Shown: positions 1-5,868 of the stretch, in pieces
How positions within the stretch are numbered: position 1 is the first letter of the stretch
Layout of the letters: every line of letters begins with the position of its first letter
DNA from: Galliscardovia ingluviei
GTDB taxonomy: Bacteria > Actinomycetota > Actinomycetes > Actinomycetales > Bifidobacteriaceae
Assembly: GCF_014635685.1 (NCBI RefSeq)
Contig: NZ_BMDH01000006.1
Location: 1 to 48,317, forward strand
Direction of reading: 5' to 3'
Length of the DNA stretch: 48,317 nucleotides
Translations under genes and position numbers: made by a program
The notes under the pieces: generated by a model
What the model was told of the DNA's origin: nothing
The model's input: only the letters and a program-made list of their open reading frames with translations
The model's database searches: none

Positions 1-331
1 CATGTGGACAAACACGGACAAGCACGTGGACAAACAAGAACAAAACCGTTATTCTGTGGAAAACCATGGGATAACGGGAACAAAACACGTGGACAAACGA
101 GGACAGTAAGCGCTCACACAATCCGAACGCAACTATCCCGTGGAAAACCATGGACTAACAAGGACAATCGTGGAAAACCATGGGATAACGGGAACAAAAC
201 ACGTGGACTAACAAGGACACTCACCAGATAAGCACCCTAAGCGCGTGGACTAACGGGAACACTCTATGTGGACTAACAAGGACAAACATGTGGACAAACA
301 CGGACAAGCACGTGGACAAACGAGGACAGTA
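1..331. repeat. Iteron array, probable plasmid origin
   Basis: About eleven direct repeats of roughly 20 bp follow the pattern CRTGGACWAACNNGGACA. Clear copies start near 2, 24, 87, 201, 241, 267, 289 and 311. Diverged, longer copies with GTGGAAAACCATGG start near 53, 140 and 169. All point the same way. The array lies just beyond the 3' end of the RepA-type gene and next to an AT-rich stretch, the usual arrangement of an iteron-controlled plasmid origin where the initiator binds. The array begins at the window edge and may continue outside. Seen: the repeats. Inferred: origin function. Confidence 0.8.
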
Positions 332-364
332 AACCCCTCAAACCCCTTGCCACAACAAGCAAAA

Positions 365-415
365 CCCACACCCCATATAGTTATATACTATTATATTTTT
401 ATTTATAGCAAACCA
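365..415. other. AT-rich stretch, possible DNA unwinding element
   Basis: Between the iterons and the end of the initiator gene there is a run made almost only of A and T (TATAGTTATATACTATTATA, then a T-rich part). Such tracts beside iterons are where strands open at plasmid origins. It could also serve as a transcription end for the leftward initiator gene, although no strong GC stem precedes it. Confidence 0.5.
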
Positions 416-417
416 AA

Positions 418-1419
418 CTAGCTCTCCAACACTTGCCTCACCCGCTTAGCACTCACACTTGTAGGAGATGGATACAACACCACACCCTCACTAATAACCT
501 CCCAATGAGCCAACGGGTACACCAAACTCACCTTCTCCAACGTCTGCTTAAACTTATACTTAAACTTTCGCTTCACTGTAATATTCTCCCCAAACCGCTC
601 ATACAGCCAATCCCACGACACCGTAATTGGATACCGCAACCCATGCATAGAAGCAGTAAGCCACACATACACGTCATACGCGAGCACACTACGCCCATTC
701 AACAACACCACAGCCGCGCGAGTATCAAACGGCGCACTATCACGAGCCAAACGCTCCCACACCTGCTCACTCAACACAAACGCAAGCGAACCATCCGCAG
801 CATCCTCAAAATCACGCACAGCCTCAATCAACGGCAAATACAACGTGTCCGACATAACCTTATCGCCCACACGGTTAATTTTATGAATACTAATACGCGC
901 GGCAAGCAAACGGCGAAGCTGCACGCGCATCTGCTCAACCGTGCGCCCACCATGCCCCAAGCCAATCTCATCACACAACCGGTTCACACTGTGAATAATA
1001 ATCATATGCTTACTGGGCACCACAAAAGCAGTTTCCTTATCACCAGCAGCACGAATCTGCTTACTCATCCACGCCATCACCAGTCGAGGGTATTTCCCAA
1101 ACGGAAACTTACGCTCCTTACTCACTGAATCCACGCCAGCCTCAAGCATATACTCGTAAGAACCGTTCGTTTTCATCACATAATCAGGGTCGTTCTTCGG
1201 TTCGGTAGCAGGAAACAATGCGCTCGTCAAAAGCGTGTGACCGTACCAGATTTCCTTACGGCTTGGCTCACGGTTGAGAATATCACTCACCTTATAGGCT
1301 TGCTGGAGAGCTTTCTCCTCCGCGCTGTTACGCTGCGGGTACGCGCCTTCAAAGTTTTCGTCTAACACATCTACCATACGTTCTAGTGTACACGCCACCA
1401 CCGTAGCGTACTGCAACAC
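418..1419 (-). CDS. repA: RepA-type plasmid replication initiator
   Basis: 333 residues resembling the plasmid-encoded RepA C-terminal family. Residues about 105-185 carry FPFGKYPRLVMAWMSKQIR, then GLGHGGRTVEQMRVQLRRLL, which matches the family's conserved P-x-G-x-x-P-R-L-x-x-A-W and G-G-R-x-x-x-x-x-R-x-Q-x-x-R-L segments. Residues about 215-330 form the winged-helix-like DNA-binding end, with basic KRKFKYKFKQ. The protein would bind the iterons downstream of its own gene and load the host replisome. The start given is GTG with no clear ribosome site; an in-frame ATG lies 14 codons later. It is transcribed leftward, divergent from the gene at 1551. Family inferred from motifs. Confidence 0.8.
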   Translation of the reverse strand: MLQYATVVACTLERMVDVLDENFEGAYPQRNSAEEKALQQAYKVSDILNREPSRKEIWYGHTLLTSALFPATEPKNDPDYVMKTNGSYEYMLEAGVDSVSKERKFPFGKYPRLVMAWMSKQIRAAGDKETAFVVPSKHMIIIHSVNRLCDEIGLGHGGRTVEQMRVQLRRLLAARISIHKINRVGDKVMSDTLYLPLIEAVRDFEDAADGSLAFVLSEQVWERLARDSAPFDTRAAVVLLNGRSVLAYDVYVWLTASMHGLRYPITVSWDWLYERFGENITVKRKFKYKFKQTLEKVSLVYPLAHWEVISEGVVLYPSPTSVSAKRVRQVLES

Positions 1420-1437
1420 GGCTTTTGCTAGAAAAAC

Positions 1438-1466
1438 ACTTAAAGGATAGTATTAAAGCAACACAC
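1438..1466 (+). promoter_or_regulatory. Rightward promoter of the shared element-wide type
   Basis: Contains AAAGGATAGTATTAAAGCA, matching the recurrent ACAG-N-CTATAATTAAAGC promoter described in the findings. It lies about 85 bases before the gene at 1551, giving a leader that includes a short GC-rich stretch near 1490-1520. No consensus -35 box is obvious. Confidence 0.5.
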
Positions 1467-1550
1467 AACAGTAGCGCACACGGTTTAATGGTAGTTCGCC
1501 ATACCGTTCTTTAACGTGCACTAACACCCAATACAGGAAAGGAAACCACG

Positions 1551-2051
1551 GTGAACACTAGTATTATTCAAGGCGAAAGCCTATTAAAAGAAATCCCATC
1601 AGGCATAACCCCGGGAGTGCCCTACACGCCGCCCGAACTGTTCATCGCCCTGTACGCGGACTACGCGAAAACCCATGAAACAGCGCTCATTCCATTCTCT
1701 AGCATGTTCGTGCCCGCAACACTAAACGAACGGTGCGAGCATGTTATTTTCCTGAACTCAGCAACCATGCGCGCGCTCGTGGCGGAAGTCATTGAATTTG
1801 GTTCCGACTATAATCCACAAACATGGAACACGGAAAGCCCCTACCAGATTCCTGACGGGTTCCCCGCAGCTCCTACAGGCTGTTGGGTTGCTGTCGAACA
1901 AGTACGCGAAACAGTGATTGATATTGAAGCATACAATAAGATACGCTACCGAAGAGTTGGTAAAGAACTCGTTGAAGTCACCCCGTTGAGCAGAGAGTTC
2001 ATGAGCGCTCACTCGTCTCACACGGAAATGATTATCGCCCCACGCGCGTAA
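1551..2051 (+). CDS. Unrecognised protein, first gene of a three-gene operon
   Basis: 166 residues, GTG start with a strong ribosome site (GGAAAGGAAA) seven bases upstream. No family recognised. It is soluble, with no signal peptide or membrane segment. Residues 25-50 (PPELFIALYADYAKTHETAL) align by eye with the next gene product (APTYIDMYAQHAQHHGGKLL), so the two look like distant paralogues with a shared Y-A-x-x-A-x-x-H helix followed by L-x-P-x-x-S. The next gene starts 14 bases after its stop. A promoter of the shared type lies upstream. Function unknown. Confidence 0.8.
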   Translation: MNTSIIQGESLLKEIPSGITPGVPYTPPELFIALYADYAKTHETALIPFSSMFVPATLNERCEHVIFLNSATMRALVAEVIEFGSDYNPQTWNTESPYQIPDGFPAAPTGCWVAVEQVRETVIDIEAYNKIRYRRVGKELVEVTPLSREFMSAHSSHTEMIIAPRA

Positions 2052-2065
2052 AACAGGGGTGGTGC

Positions 2066-2608
2066 ATGATGAAATTTACACAGTACGTGGTGCAGCGCAC
2101 GAATAAACGTTACATTCGAGCAACCCAGTATGAAATTACTCCAGCGCCGGGGTTCACGTTAAACTACAACAATCGCAACGACTTACAGTCAGTGAACCTC
2201 ACCGCCCCAACCTACATTGACATGTACGCGCAGCACGCCCAACACCATGGCGGCAAGCTCCTCCTGCCGGTGGCTTCTGTAGCTTCTGTCAGCAGAATGG
2301 AAGCTGTGCAACGGTTTCTGCGCCTTGTTGTGGACGCTGATACGGGCATGTACACGTTTCTTGACGCTCGTATTGACTTGATGGGGCAACAGTATTCGCC
2401 CGGATTGAGTTTCAACGGGTATACGACCGTGCCCACGCTCTACTATGGTGAGAAAAAACTGTGGTTCGCGCTCTCCGACATTCACACGGGTGAGGCTGAT
2501 AATCTTGACGAGTTTCAATACTACACGGTGGCTGGCGCTCAGCCGCTTGCTGAGGCACTCAAGTATACGAGTACGAGTTTAATTTACGCAACGAGAGTGG
2601 AGGCATGA
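2066..2608 (+). CDS. Unrecognised protein, paralogue of the preceding gene
   Basis: 180 residues, starting at one of two tandem ATG codons behind GGGGTGGTGC. No recognised family. The N-terminal 25 residues are strongly basic and may form a beta-rich start. Residues 50-75 repeat the Y-A-x-x-A-x-x-H pattern of the upstream gene. The middle is rich in alternating hydrophobic residues suggesting beta strands. Its last codons overlap the next start (ATGA), so the two are probably translationally coupled. Function unknown; it likely works with its operon neighbours. Confidence 0.78.
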   Translation: MMKFTQYVVQRTNKRYIRATQYEITPAPGFTLNYNNRNDLQSVNLTAPTYIDMYAQHAQHHGGKLLLPVASVASVSRMEAVQRFLRLVVDADTGMYTFLDARIDLMGQQYSPGLSFNGYTTVPTLYYGEKKLWFALSDIHTGEADNLDEFQYYTVAGAQPLAEALKYTSTSLIYATRVEA

Positions 2609-3021
2609 TGGCTGGTGTGAGTAAGGAAGCGGCGATTATCCCGTTCACTATGCGCGTGAAGCATGATTTTGAGCAGCCGATTACATTCCGTGCCGCTGAT
2701 ATTGGTGGCATGGTATCGGACATGCTATACGAGTGCAATTGGTGCAGTATTCTGCTTGTCCGATTCGGGTTTGACCAGCCTTGGCAGGTGGCTCAAGTGA
2801 ATATGAGAATACGCCATAGTGGCGATACCACTGCCGTATACCATTACCGTAATGTGGAGCGGGTTGATGGCAAGTTAAGCCGTACCCTACTCGATGTGGT
2901 GGGGGAGGCGTTCGCGCTTGAACAGCGTTTTTCTCTCGGAACCCCACCTTCTAGTATCGGTAGTATGAGCTTGCACGGAGTTCCGGAATACCCGACCGAC
3001 TATAGTACGCTCGCCTATTAG
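2605..3021 (+). CDS. Unrecognised protein, third gene of operon
   Basis: 138 residues, no recognised family. The start is the ATG overlapping the previous stop by four bases, behind GAGAGTGGAGGC. The protein has a central CNWC pair at about residue 44 and a beta-rich pattern (ILLVRFGF, WQVAQVNMRI). There is no membrane segment. The last 71 bases overlap the 3' end of a convergent leftward gene, so the two transcripts would be antisense there. Function unknown. Confidence 0.75.
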   Translation: MMAGVSKEAAIIPFTMRVKHDFEQPITFRAADIGGMVSDMLYECNWCSILLVRFGFDQPWQVAQVNMRIRHSGDTTAVYHYRNVERVDGKLSRTLLDVVGEAFALEQRFSLGTPPSSIGSMSLHGVPEYPTDYSTLAY

Positions 3022-3316
3022 CGCAATCGGCGCATAGTCCTTCATACGGGTGTGTGCTGCCTCTGTTGAGCTGCCACCCGTCCTCTTCGAGCTGGCTGCA
3101 TGGGGCAGTGTGTTCGCCGCCACAGTCTCTACACGTGTAGGTGGTGCAGTTGGGGCATACTGCTTCTTGTAGGCTGTCGTTGTCGAATATCCAATCCTGT
3201 TCGTAGAGCTCGCAGATGGCGTACTCTTTGGGATTGTCGTATTTTCGTGGTGCTGGTAGCGGTAGGGTGGCGGCGGTGTCGCATTGTGTGCAGGTGATGG
3301 TTATTCCTGTGGGCAT
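2951..3316 (-). CDS. Small zinc-binding protein, CxxC-rich
   Basis: 121 residues. The start chosen is the ATG at 3316, behind AGAAAGAAG, because the open frame upstream has no convincing start and includes promoter sequence. Cysteine pairs CTQC (about residue 8), CPNC, CRDC and CADC suggest one or two zinc ribbons. The segment C-x2-C...EEDGW...C-x2-C resembles the N-terminal zinc part of the protein at 29319-29858. It overlaps the convergent gene at 2605-3021 by 71 bases. Likely a small DNA-, RNA- or protein-binding adaptor; specific role unknown. Confidence 0.65.
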   Translation of the reverse strand: MPTGITITCTQCDTAATLPLPAPRKYDNPKEYAICELYEQDWIFDNDSLQEAVCPNCTTYTCRDCGGEHTAPCSQLEEDGWQLNRGSTHPYEGLCADCANRRAYYSRSGIPELRASSYYRY

Positions 3317-3339
3317 GGTGTGCTTCTTTCTGCTTGTTT

Positions 3340-3366
3340 TGTTGCCTGTTATTGTAGGCTGTGAAT
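3340..3366 (-). promoter_or_regulatory. Leftward promoter of the shared element-wide type
   Basis: Read leftward, TTCACAGCCTACAATAACAG matches the recurrent ACAG-N-CTATAAT-like motif. It lies about 30 bases before the ATG of the zinc-binding protein at 3316. Confidence 0.55.
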
Positions 3367-3578
3367 CTTGGTGAAGCGAGCTTGTTGAACAGTAGCCGCA
3401 CCCACTCTCAAGGGCAGGGGTTCGTAGACTAGCCGTTATGGTACAGTTAAAAACTAGTGAGCGGCATGACTGCTGGCGACAAGGCGACAAAACTCTCGCT
3501 TTCTCAGTGGCAGTTCTTCCGCTCACCTTTTTATTTCTATAGCATTGTGCGGCAGTAGCCGTGTTTATTTCCACAATA

Positions 3579-3607
3579 ACGTTTCACAGCATAGTATTAA
3601 AGTAACA
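3579..3607 (+). promoter_or_regulatory. Rightward promoter of the shared element-wide type
   Basis: TTTCACAGCATAGTATTAAA fits the recurrent motif closely. It precedes the three small genes at 3642-4318 by about 40 bases. The stretch 3367-3578 to its left holds no gene I can support. Confidence 0.6.
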
Positions 3608-3641
3608 ACAAAATGTTACGTGAAGAAAAGAGCAGTCTACT

Positions 3642-3794
3642 ATGCGCATCATCTTATACATTATCATTCTCATCAGCGTTATCTCCATCAACCTCATGTG
3701 GTGGTCACTTTGCCGCGTCAGCACCAACTGCGATAGGGAGGAAGAAGTGCAAGCAGCCACACGCAACAAGAGGGAGAAGGAGGGAAACAAGTGA
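3642..3794 (+). CDS. Small single-pass membrane protein
   Basis: 50 residues, beginning MRIILYIIILISVISINLMW, a strongly hydrophobic helix starting right at the N-terminus. It is followed by a short cysteine-containing link and a highly charged tail (REEEVQAATRNKREKEGNK). The stop overlaps the GTG start of the next gene (GTGA), a strong sign of a coupled operon. AAGAG about 10 bases upstream could be the ribosome site. Resembles small phage or plasmid membrane proteins (holin-like or lipoprotein-like), but no family is recognised. Confidence 0.6.
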   Translation: MRIILYIIILISVISINLMWWSLCRVSTNCDREEEVQAATRNKREKEGNK

Positions 3795-4150
3795 ACACTA
3801 ACATGTTCAACCCGATTCTTCGAGCAGCTAACAACACGGCAAGCCAAGCGCTACGACAGCAGCTCGACACCTACCTGCATCCTGAAACCACAGTGACGAT
3901 GAGCCTCATGAGTGAAAACCAAGTGTACATCACATTCAACTATCTGAATGCGGAAATCTGCTTGAACATGTATATCACTTATCCGACTATTGAACACGCA
4001 TATTTCAGTAACAAGACTAGTGGCGTGGAATCCTACGGTAACGTGGATTTTCCTCAATTCCTTACTGTGGTGCAGCAGCTTCTCAACACGATACACGAGA
4101 ATGGTGTGTTGGAGGCTGTGGAAGCGTATGAGCGTTTGATTGAAGAGTAG
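3791..4150 (+). CDS. Member of the element's small paralogue family
   Basis: 119 residues. GTG start behind an excellent site (GAAGGAGGGAAACAA). Layout: an N-terminal helix, then LDTYLHPETTVTMSL, several beta strands (QVYITFNYLNAEICLNMYIT), and a C-terminal amphipathic helix pair (FLTVVQQLLNTIHENGVLEA). The same order of elements, including a tyrosine near the start of the strands and an L-L-x-x-x-x-x-x-x-x-E-A end, is found in the seven-gene array at 27485-30244, so I infer a distant relative. Function unknown. Confidence 0.7.
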   Translation: MNTNMFNPILRAANNTASQALRQQLDTYLHPETTVTMSLMSENQVYITFNYLNAEICLNMYITYPTIEHAYFSNKTSGVESYGNVDFPQFLTVVQQLLNTIHENGVLEAVEAYERLIEE

Positions 4151-4153
4151 CGT

Positions 4154-4318
4154 ATGTTGTACACGCATTATGCTCGTCTCGCGCAAGCTGTGCGGGAAGC
4201 GTCACTCTCTCAAACAAGGTTGGAGACGATGCTCACGTATTTTCAGAATCTGCAACGCTACCAGCCTGATGTGATTGATATTGATGTGGATACGGGTGAG
4301 GAAGAACCTGATTTTTAA
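4154..4318 (+). CDS. Small acidic-tailed protein, unrecognised
   Basis: 54 residues starting MLYTHYARLAQAVREASLSQ, ending in a very acidic tail (DIDVDTGEEEPDF). A GAAGAG ribosome site lies within the end of the preceding gene, and the gap is only three bases, so it belongs to the operon 3642-4318. The N-terminal half is probably helical. It converges on the tiny membrane gene at 4323 with four bases between stops. No family recognised. Confidence 0.55.
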   Translation: MLYTHYARLAQAVREASLSQTRLETMLTYFQNLQRYQPDVIDIDVDTGEEEPDF

Positions 4319-4322
4319 CGGT

Positions 4323-4487
4323 TTAACGCGATTCGCAAATCTTGTAATACACCCAAGAAGCGCCGACTACAACTGCTCGAACAATAGCGCCAACCACTCG
4401 AATGGTGAATCTTACCACAGCTGGGATTACCCAAAAAAGAAAAAATCCCCATATAGCGCCTGCTATACCAAATATTGTTCTTAACAT
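4323..4487 (-). CDS. Small membrane protein
   Basis: 54 residues, MLRTIFGIAGAIWGFFLFWV..., with one clear N-terminal membrane helix and a second hydrophobic stretch (VVGAIVRAVVVGASWVYYK). Start ATG at 4487 with GGTGG about 13 bases upstream. It ends four bases from the convergent neighbour. No family recognised. It could be missed by gene callers because of its size. The stretch 4488-4673 holds no gene I can support. Confidence 0.5.
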   Translation of the reverse strand: MLRTIFGIAGAIWGFFLFWVIPAVVRFTIRVVGAIVRAVVVGASWVYYKICESR

Positions 4488-4673
4488 GCTTCAATTCACC
4501 ACCCTTCTTTTCCGTGCGTGTTTGCGTGCGATAGTTATTCTGTACTAGCATCATATCTCAAGAGGAAACAAAAACCATAATTTCGTATCCACCTGCCGCA
4601 CGAGCGCATCTACAGGGTTAGGGCAAGCCAATATTGTCTTGTTCTGTGTGCCACCATGATGGTTAAACAGCTC

Positions 4674-4714
4674 TTGACGCTACACTATCATGTACGTTAT
4701 ACTGTACATGTTTA
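4674..4714 (+). promoter_or_regulatory. Promoter and operator of the YefM-YoeB module
   Basis: TTGACG and TATACT boxes are separated by 18 bases. The -10 box is flanked by an inverted repeat (CATGTAC ... GTACATG), a likely site for autorepression by the antitoxin-toxin complex, as is usual for YefM-YoeB. The ribosome site GGGGAGGATT precedes the ATG at 4731. Confidence 0.65.
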
Positions 4715-4730
4715 GCAGGGGAGGATTACT

Positions 4731-4979
4731 ATGGTTACCACAACCGCAACCAACTTTCGCCGTAACTTATTTGGAATGCTTGAACAAACTATCGCATACA
4801 ACGAACCAATAACAGTGAGTTCTAAAAACGGCAACGTTGTAGTATTAAGCGAAGAAGAATACGACAACATGATGGAAACGCTATACCTTACATCAATTCC
4901 CGGTATGGAGCAAAGCATTATCGAGGGAAAGAATACCCCTGTCGAAGATTGCATTCCTGTAAGTGAGATTCTGTCGTGA
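4731..4979 (+). CDS. yefM: YefM/Phd-family antitoxin
   Basis: 82 residues. The N-terminal Phd/YefM DNA-binding fold is recognisable from TATNFRRNLFGMLEQ, then EPITVSSKNGNVVVLSEEEY, a hallmark of YefM antitoxins. The C-terminal third is the acidic tail that would wrap and neutralise the toxin. It overlaps the YoeB-like gene by four bases, the standard antitoxin-first order. It likely represses its own promoter at the palindrome upstream. Role: plasmid addiction or stress response. Confidence 0.9.
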   Translation: MVTTTATNFRRNLFGMLEQTIAYNEPITVSSKNGNVVVLSEEEYDNMMETLYLTSIPGMEQSIIEGKNTPVEDCIPVSEILS

Positions 4980-5242
4980 AATATGAACTAGTTATGACCA
5001 AGCAGGCGGTTAAAGATTTGCAAAAAATTACCGCTTCAGGCTTGCTTCCTAAAGTGCGTGCGCTCATGGATGTTGTTGGCGACAACCCTTTTCAAACGCC
5101 ACCGTCATTCAAAAAACTGGTAGGCAATATGCAGGGTATCTATTCACGGCGTATTACACTACAGCACCGTTTTGTTTATGAGGTAGATGAAGAGCGTCAT
5201 GTAGTGAAAATTATTCGCTTGTGGACGCATTACGGCGAGTAG
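4976..5242 (+). CDS. yoeB: YoeB/Txe-family mRNA interferase toxin
   Basis: 88 residues, full length for YoeB. Conserved features are visible: KQAVKDLQK near the N-terminus, NPFQTPPSFKKLVG, YSRRITLQHRFVYEV, and the C-terminal VKIIRLWTHY with the conserved His-Tyr end. YoeB cleaves mRNA at the ribosomal A site and is neutralised by YefM. It is coupled to the antitoxin gene by an ATGA-type overlap. It looks intact. Confidence 0.92.
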   Translation: MKYELVMTKQAVKDLQKITASGLLPKVRALMDVVGDNPFQTPPSFKKLVGNMQGIYSRRITLQHRFVYEVDEERHVVKIIRLWTHYGE

Positions 5243-5274
5243 TGCGGCAGGTGCAAAACAGGCTACGTAGTGCA

Positions 5275-5301
5275 ACACCTCACCGCCTACAATAAAACCA
5301 T
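5275..5301 (+). promoter_or_regulatory. Rightward promoter of the shared element-wide type
   Basis: CTCACCGCCTACAATAAAAC closely matches the promoter at 25546-25573. The first ATG (5300) lies only a few bases after the -10 box, so a leaderless message is possible. The ATG at 5336 with an AAGGAG site is the more conventional start. Confidence 0.5.
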
Positions 5302-5335
5302 GAACACACAACAATCGATAAGGAGTAAATGCGTT

Positions 5336-5788
5336 ATGGCATGTAATCAAACAAGCGCTCACGTATTCACCGTGAACGCGCTACCCGACACTAGTGATAA
5401 ATCTCCAGCGACTGGCACGTTCCCAGTGGACACGAATACTATCGACTTCGAGCAGATTATCGCATATTTCAATCTCAACACAACAGTTGCAGAGCTGGCT
5501 GAAGATATGGAGGATTATCTTACCACCGCAGCTTACGTGTACACAGACTACAATGCAAGCACATTCTACAATGGGGCAATTAACCACATCGACATCAGAA
5601 TGGAATACCTCGTATCCTACATGTATAAGATTCCTGAACGTTTCCACGGAGATGACACGTTCAGTAACGTGTGGGTGCAAGTGAACATGTTCAGTGAGAG
5701 TACGGAAAATTACCGTAATCCTCGCGCGGTGAGTTTGTTGAGCGGTGACGAGTTGAATGAGTTTATGAGCAAGAGTATGCAGGGATAG
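5336..5788 (+). CDS. Unrecognised protein
   Basis: 150 residues counted from the ATG at 5336 (AAGGAG ten bases upstream). A longer form would start at 5300. No family recognised. The C-terminal two thirds look alpha/beta, with aromatic-rich segments (YVYTDYNASTFYNGA, MEYLVSYMYKIPERF). No membrane segment. It follows the YefM-YoeB module but has its own promoter of the element-wide type. It is followed by a convergent terminator. Function unknown. Confidence 0.7.
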   Translation: MACNQTSAHVFTVNALPDTSDKSPATGTFPVDTNTIDFEQIIAYFNLNTTVAELAEDMEDYLTTAAYVYTDYNASTFYNGAINHIDIRMEYLVSYMYKIPERFHGDDTFSNVWVQVNMFSESTENYRNPRAVSLLSGDELNEFMSKSMQG

Positions 5789-5810
5789 CGTGCTGCGCTT
5801 GCAAACGATA

Positions 5811-5852
5811 GAGCCTCAACCAGCAATCATGTTGGTTGAGGCTCCACTTTTG
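5811..5852 (+). terminator. Rho-independent terminator
   Basis: GAGCCTCAACC and GGTTGAGGCTC form an 11-bp stem with a 12-base loop, followed by ACTTTT. It lies between the convergent genes ending at 5788 and 5869. Confidence 0.8.
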
Positions 5853-5868
5853 CTAGGCAGCGGCTAGA

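Noticed and set aside
1-331. CRISPR array or protein-coding frame at 4-231
   Set aside because: Repeats are about 20 bases with short irregular gaps and sit next to a plasmid initiator; the frame is simply the translated repeat.
418-1128. Rightward 231-residue frame within repA
   Set aside because: Low-complexity His/Thr-rich product, typical antisense artefact.
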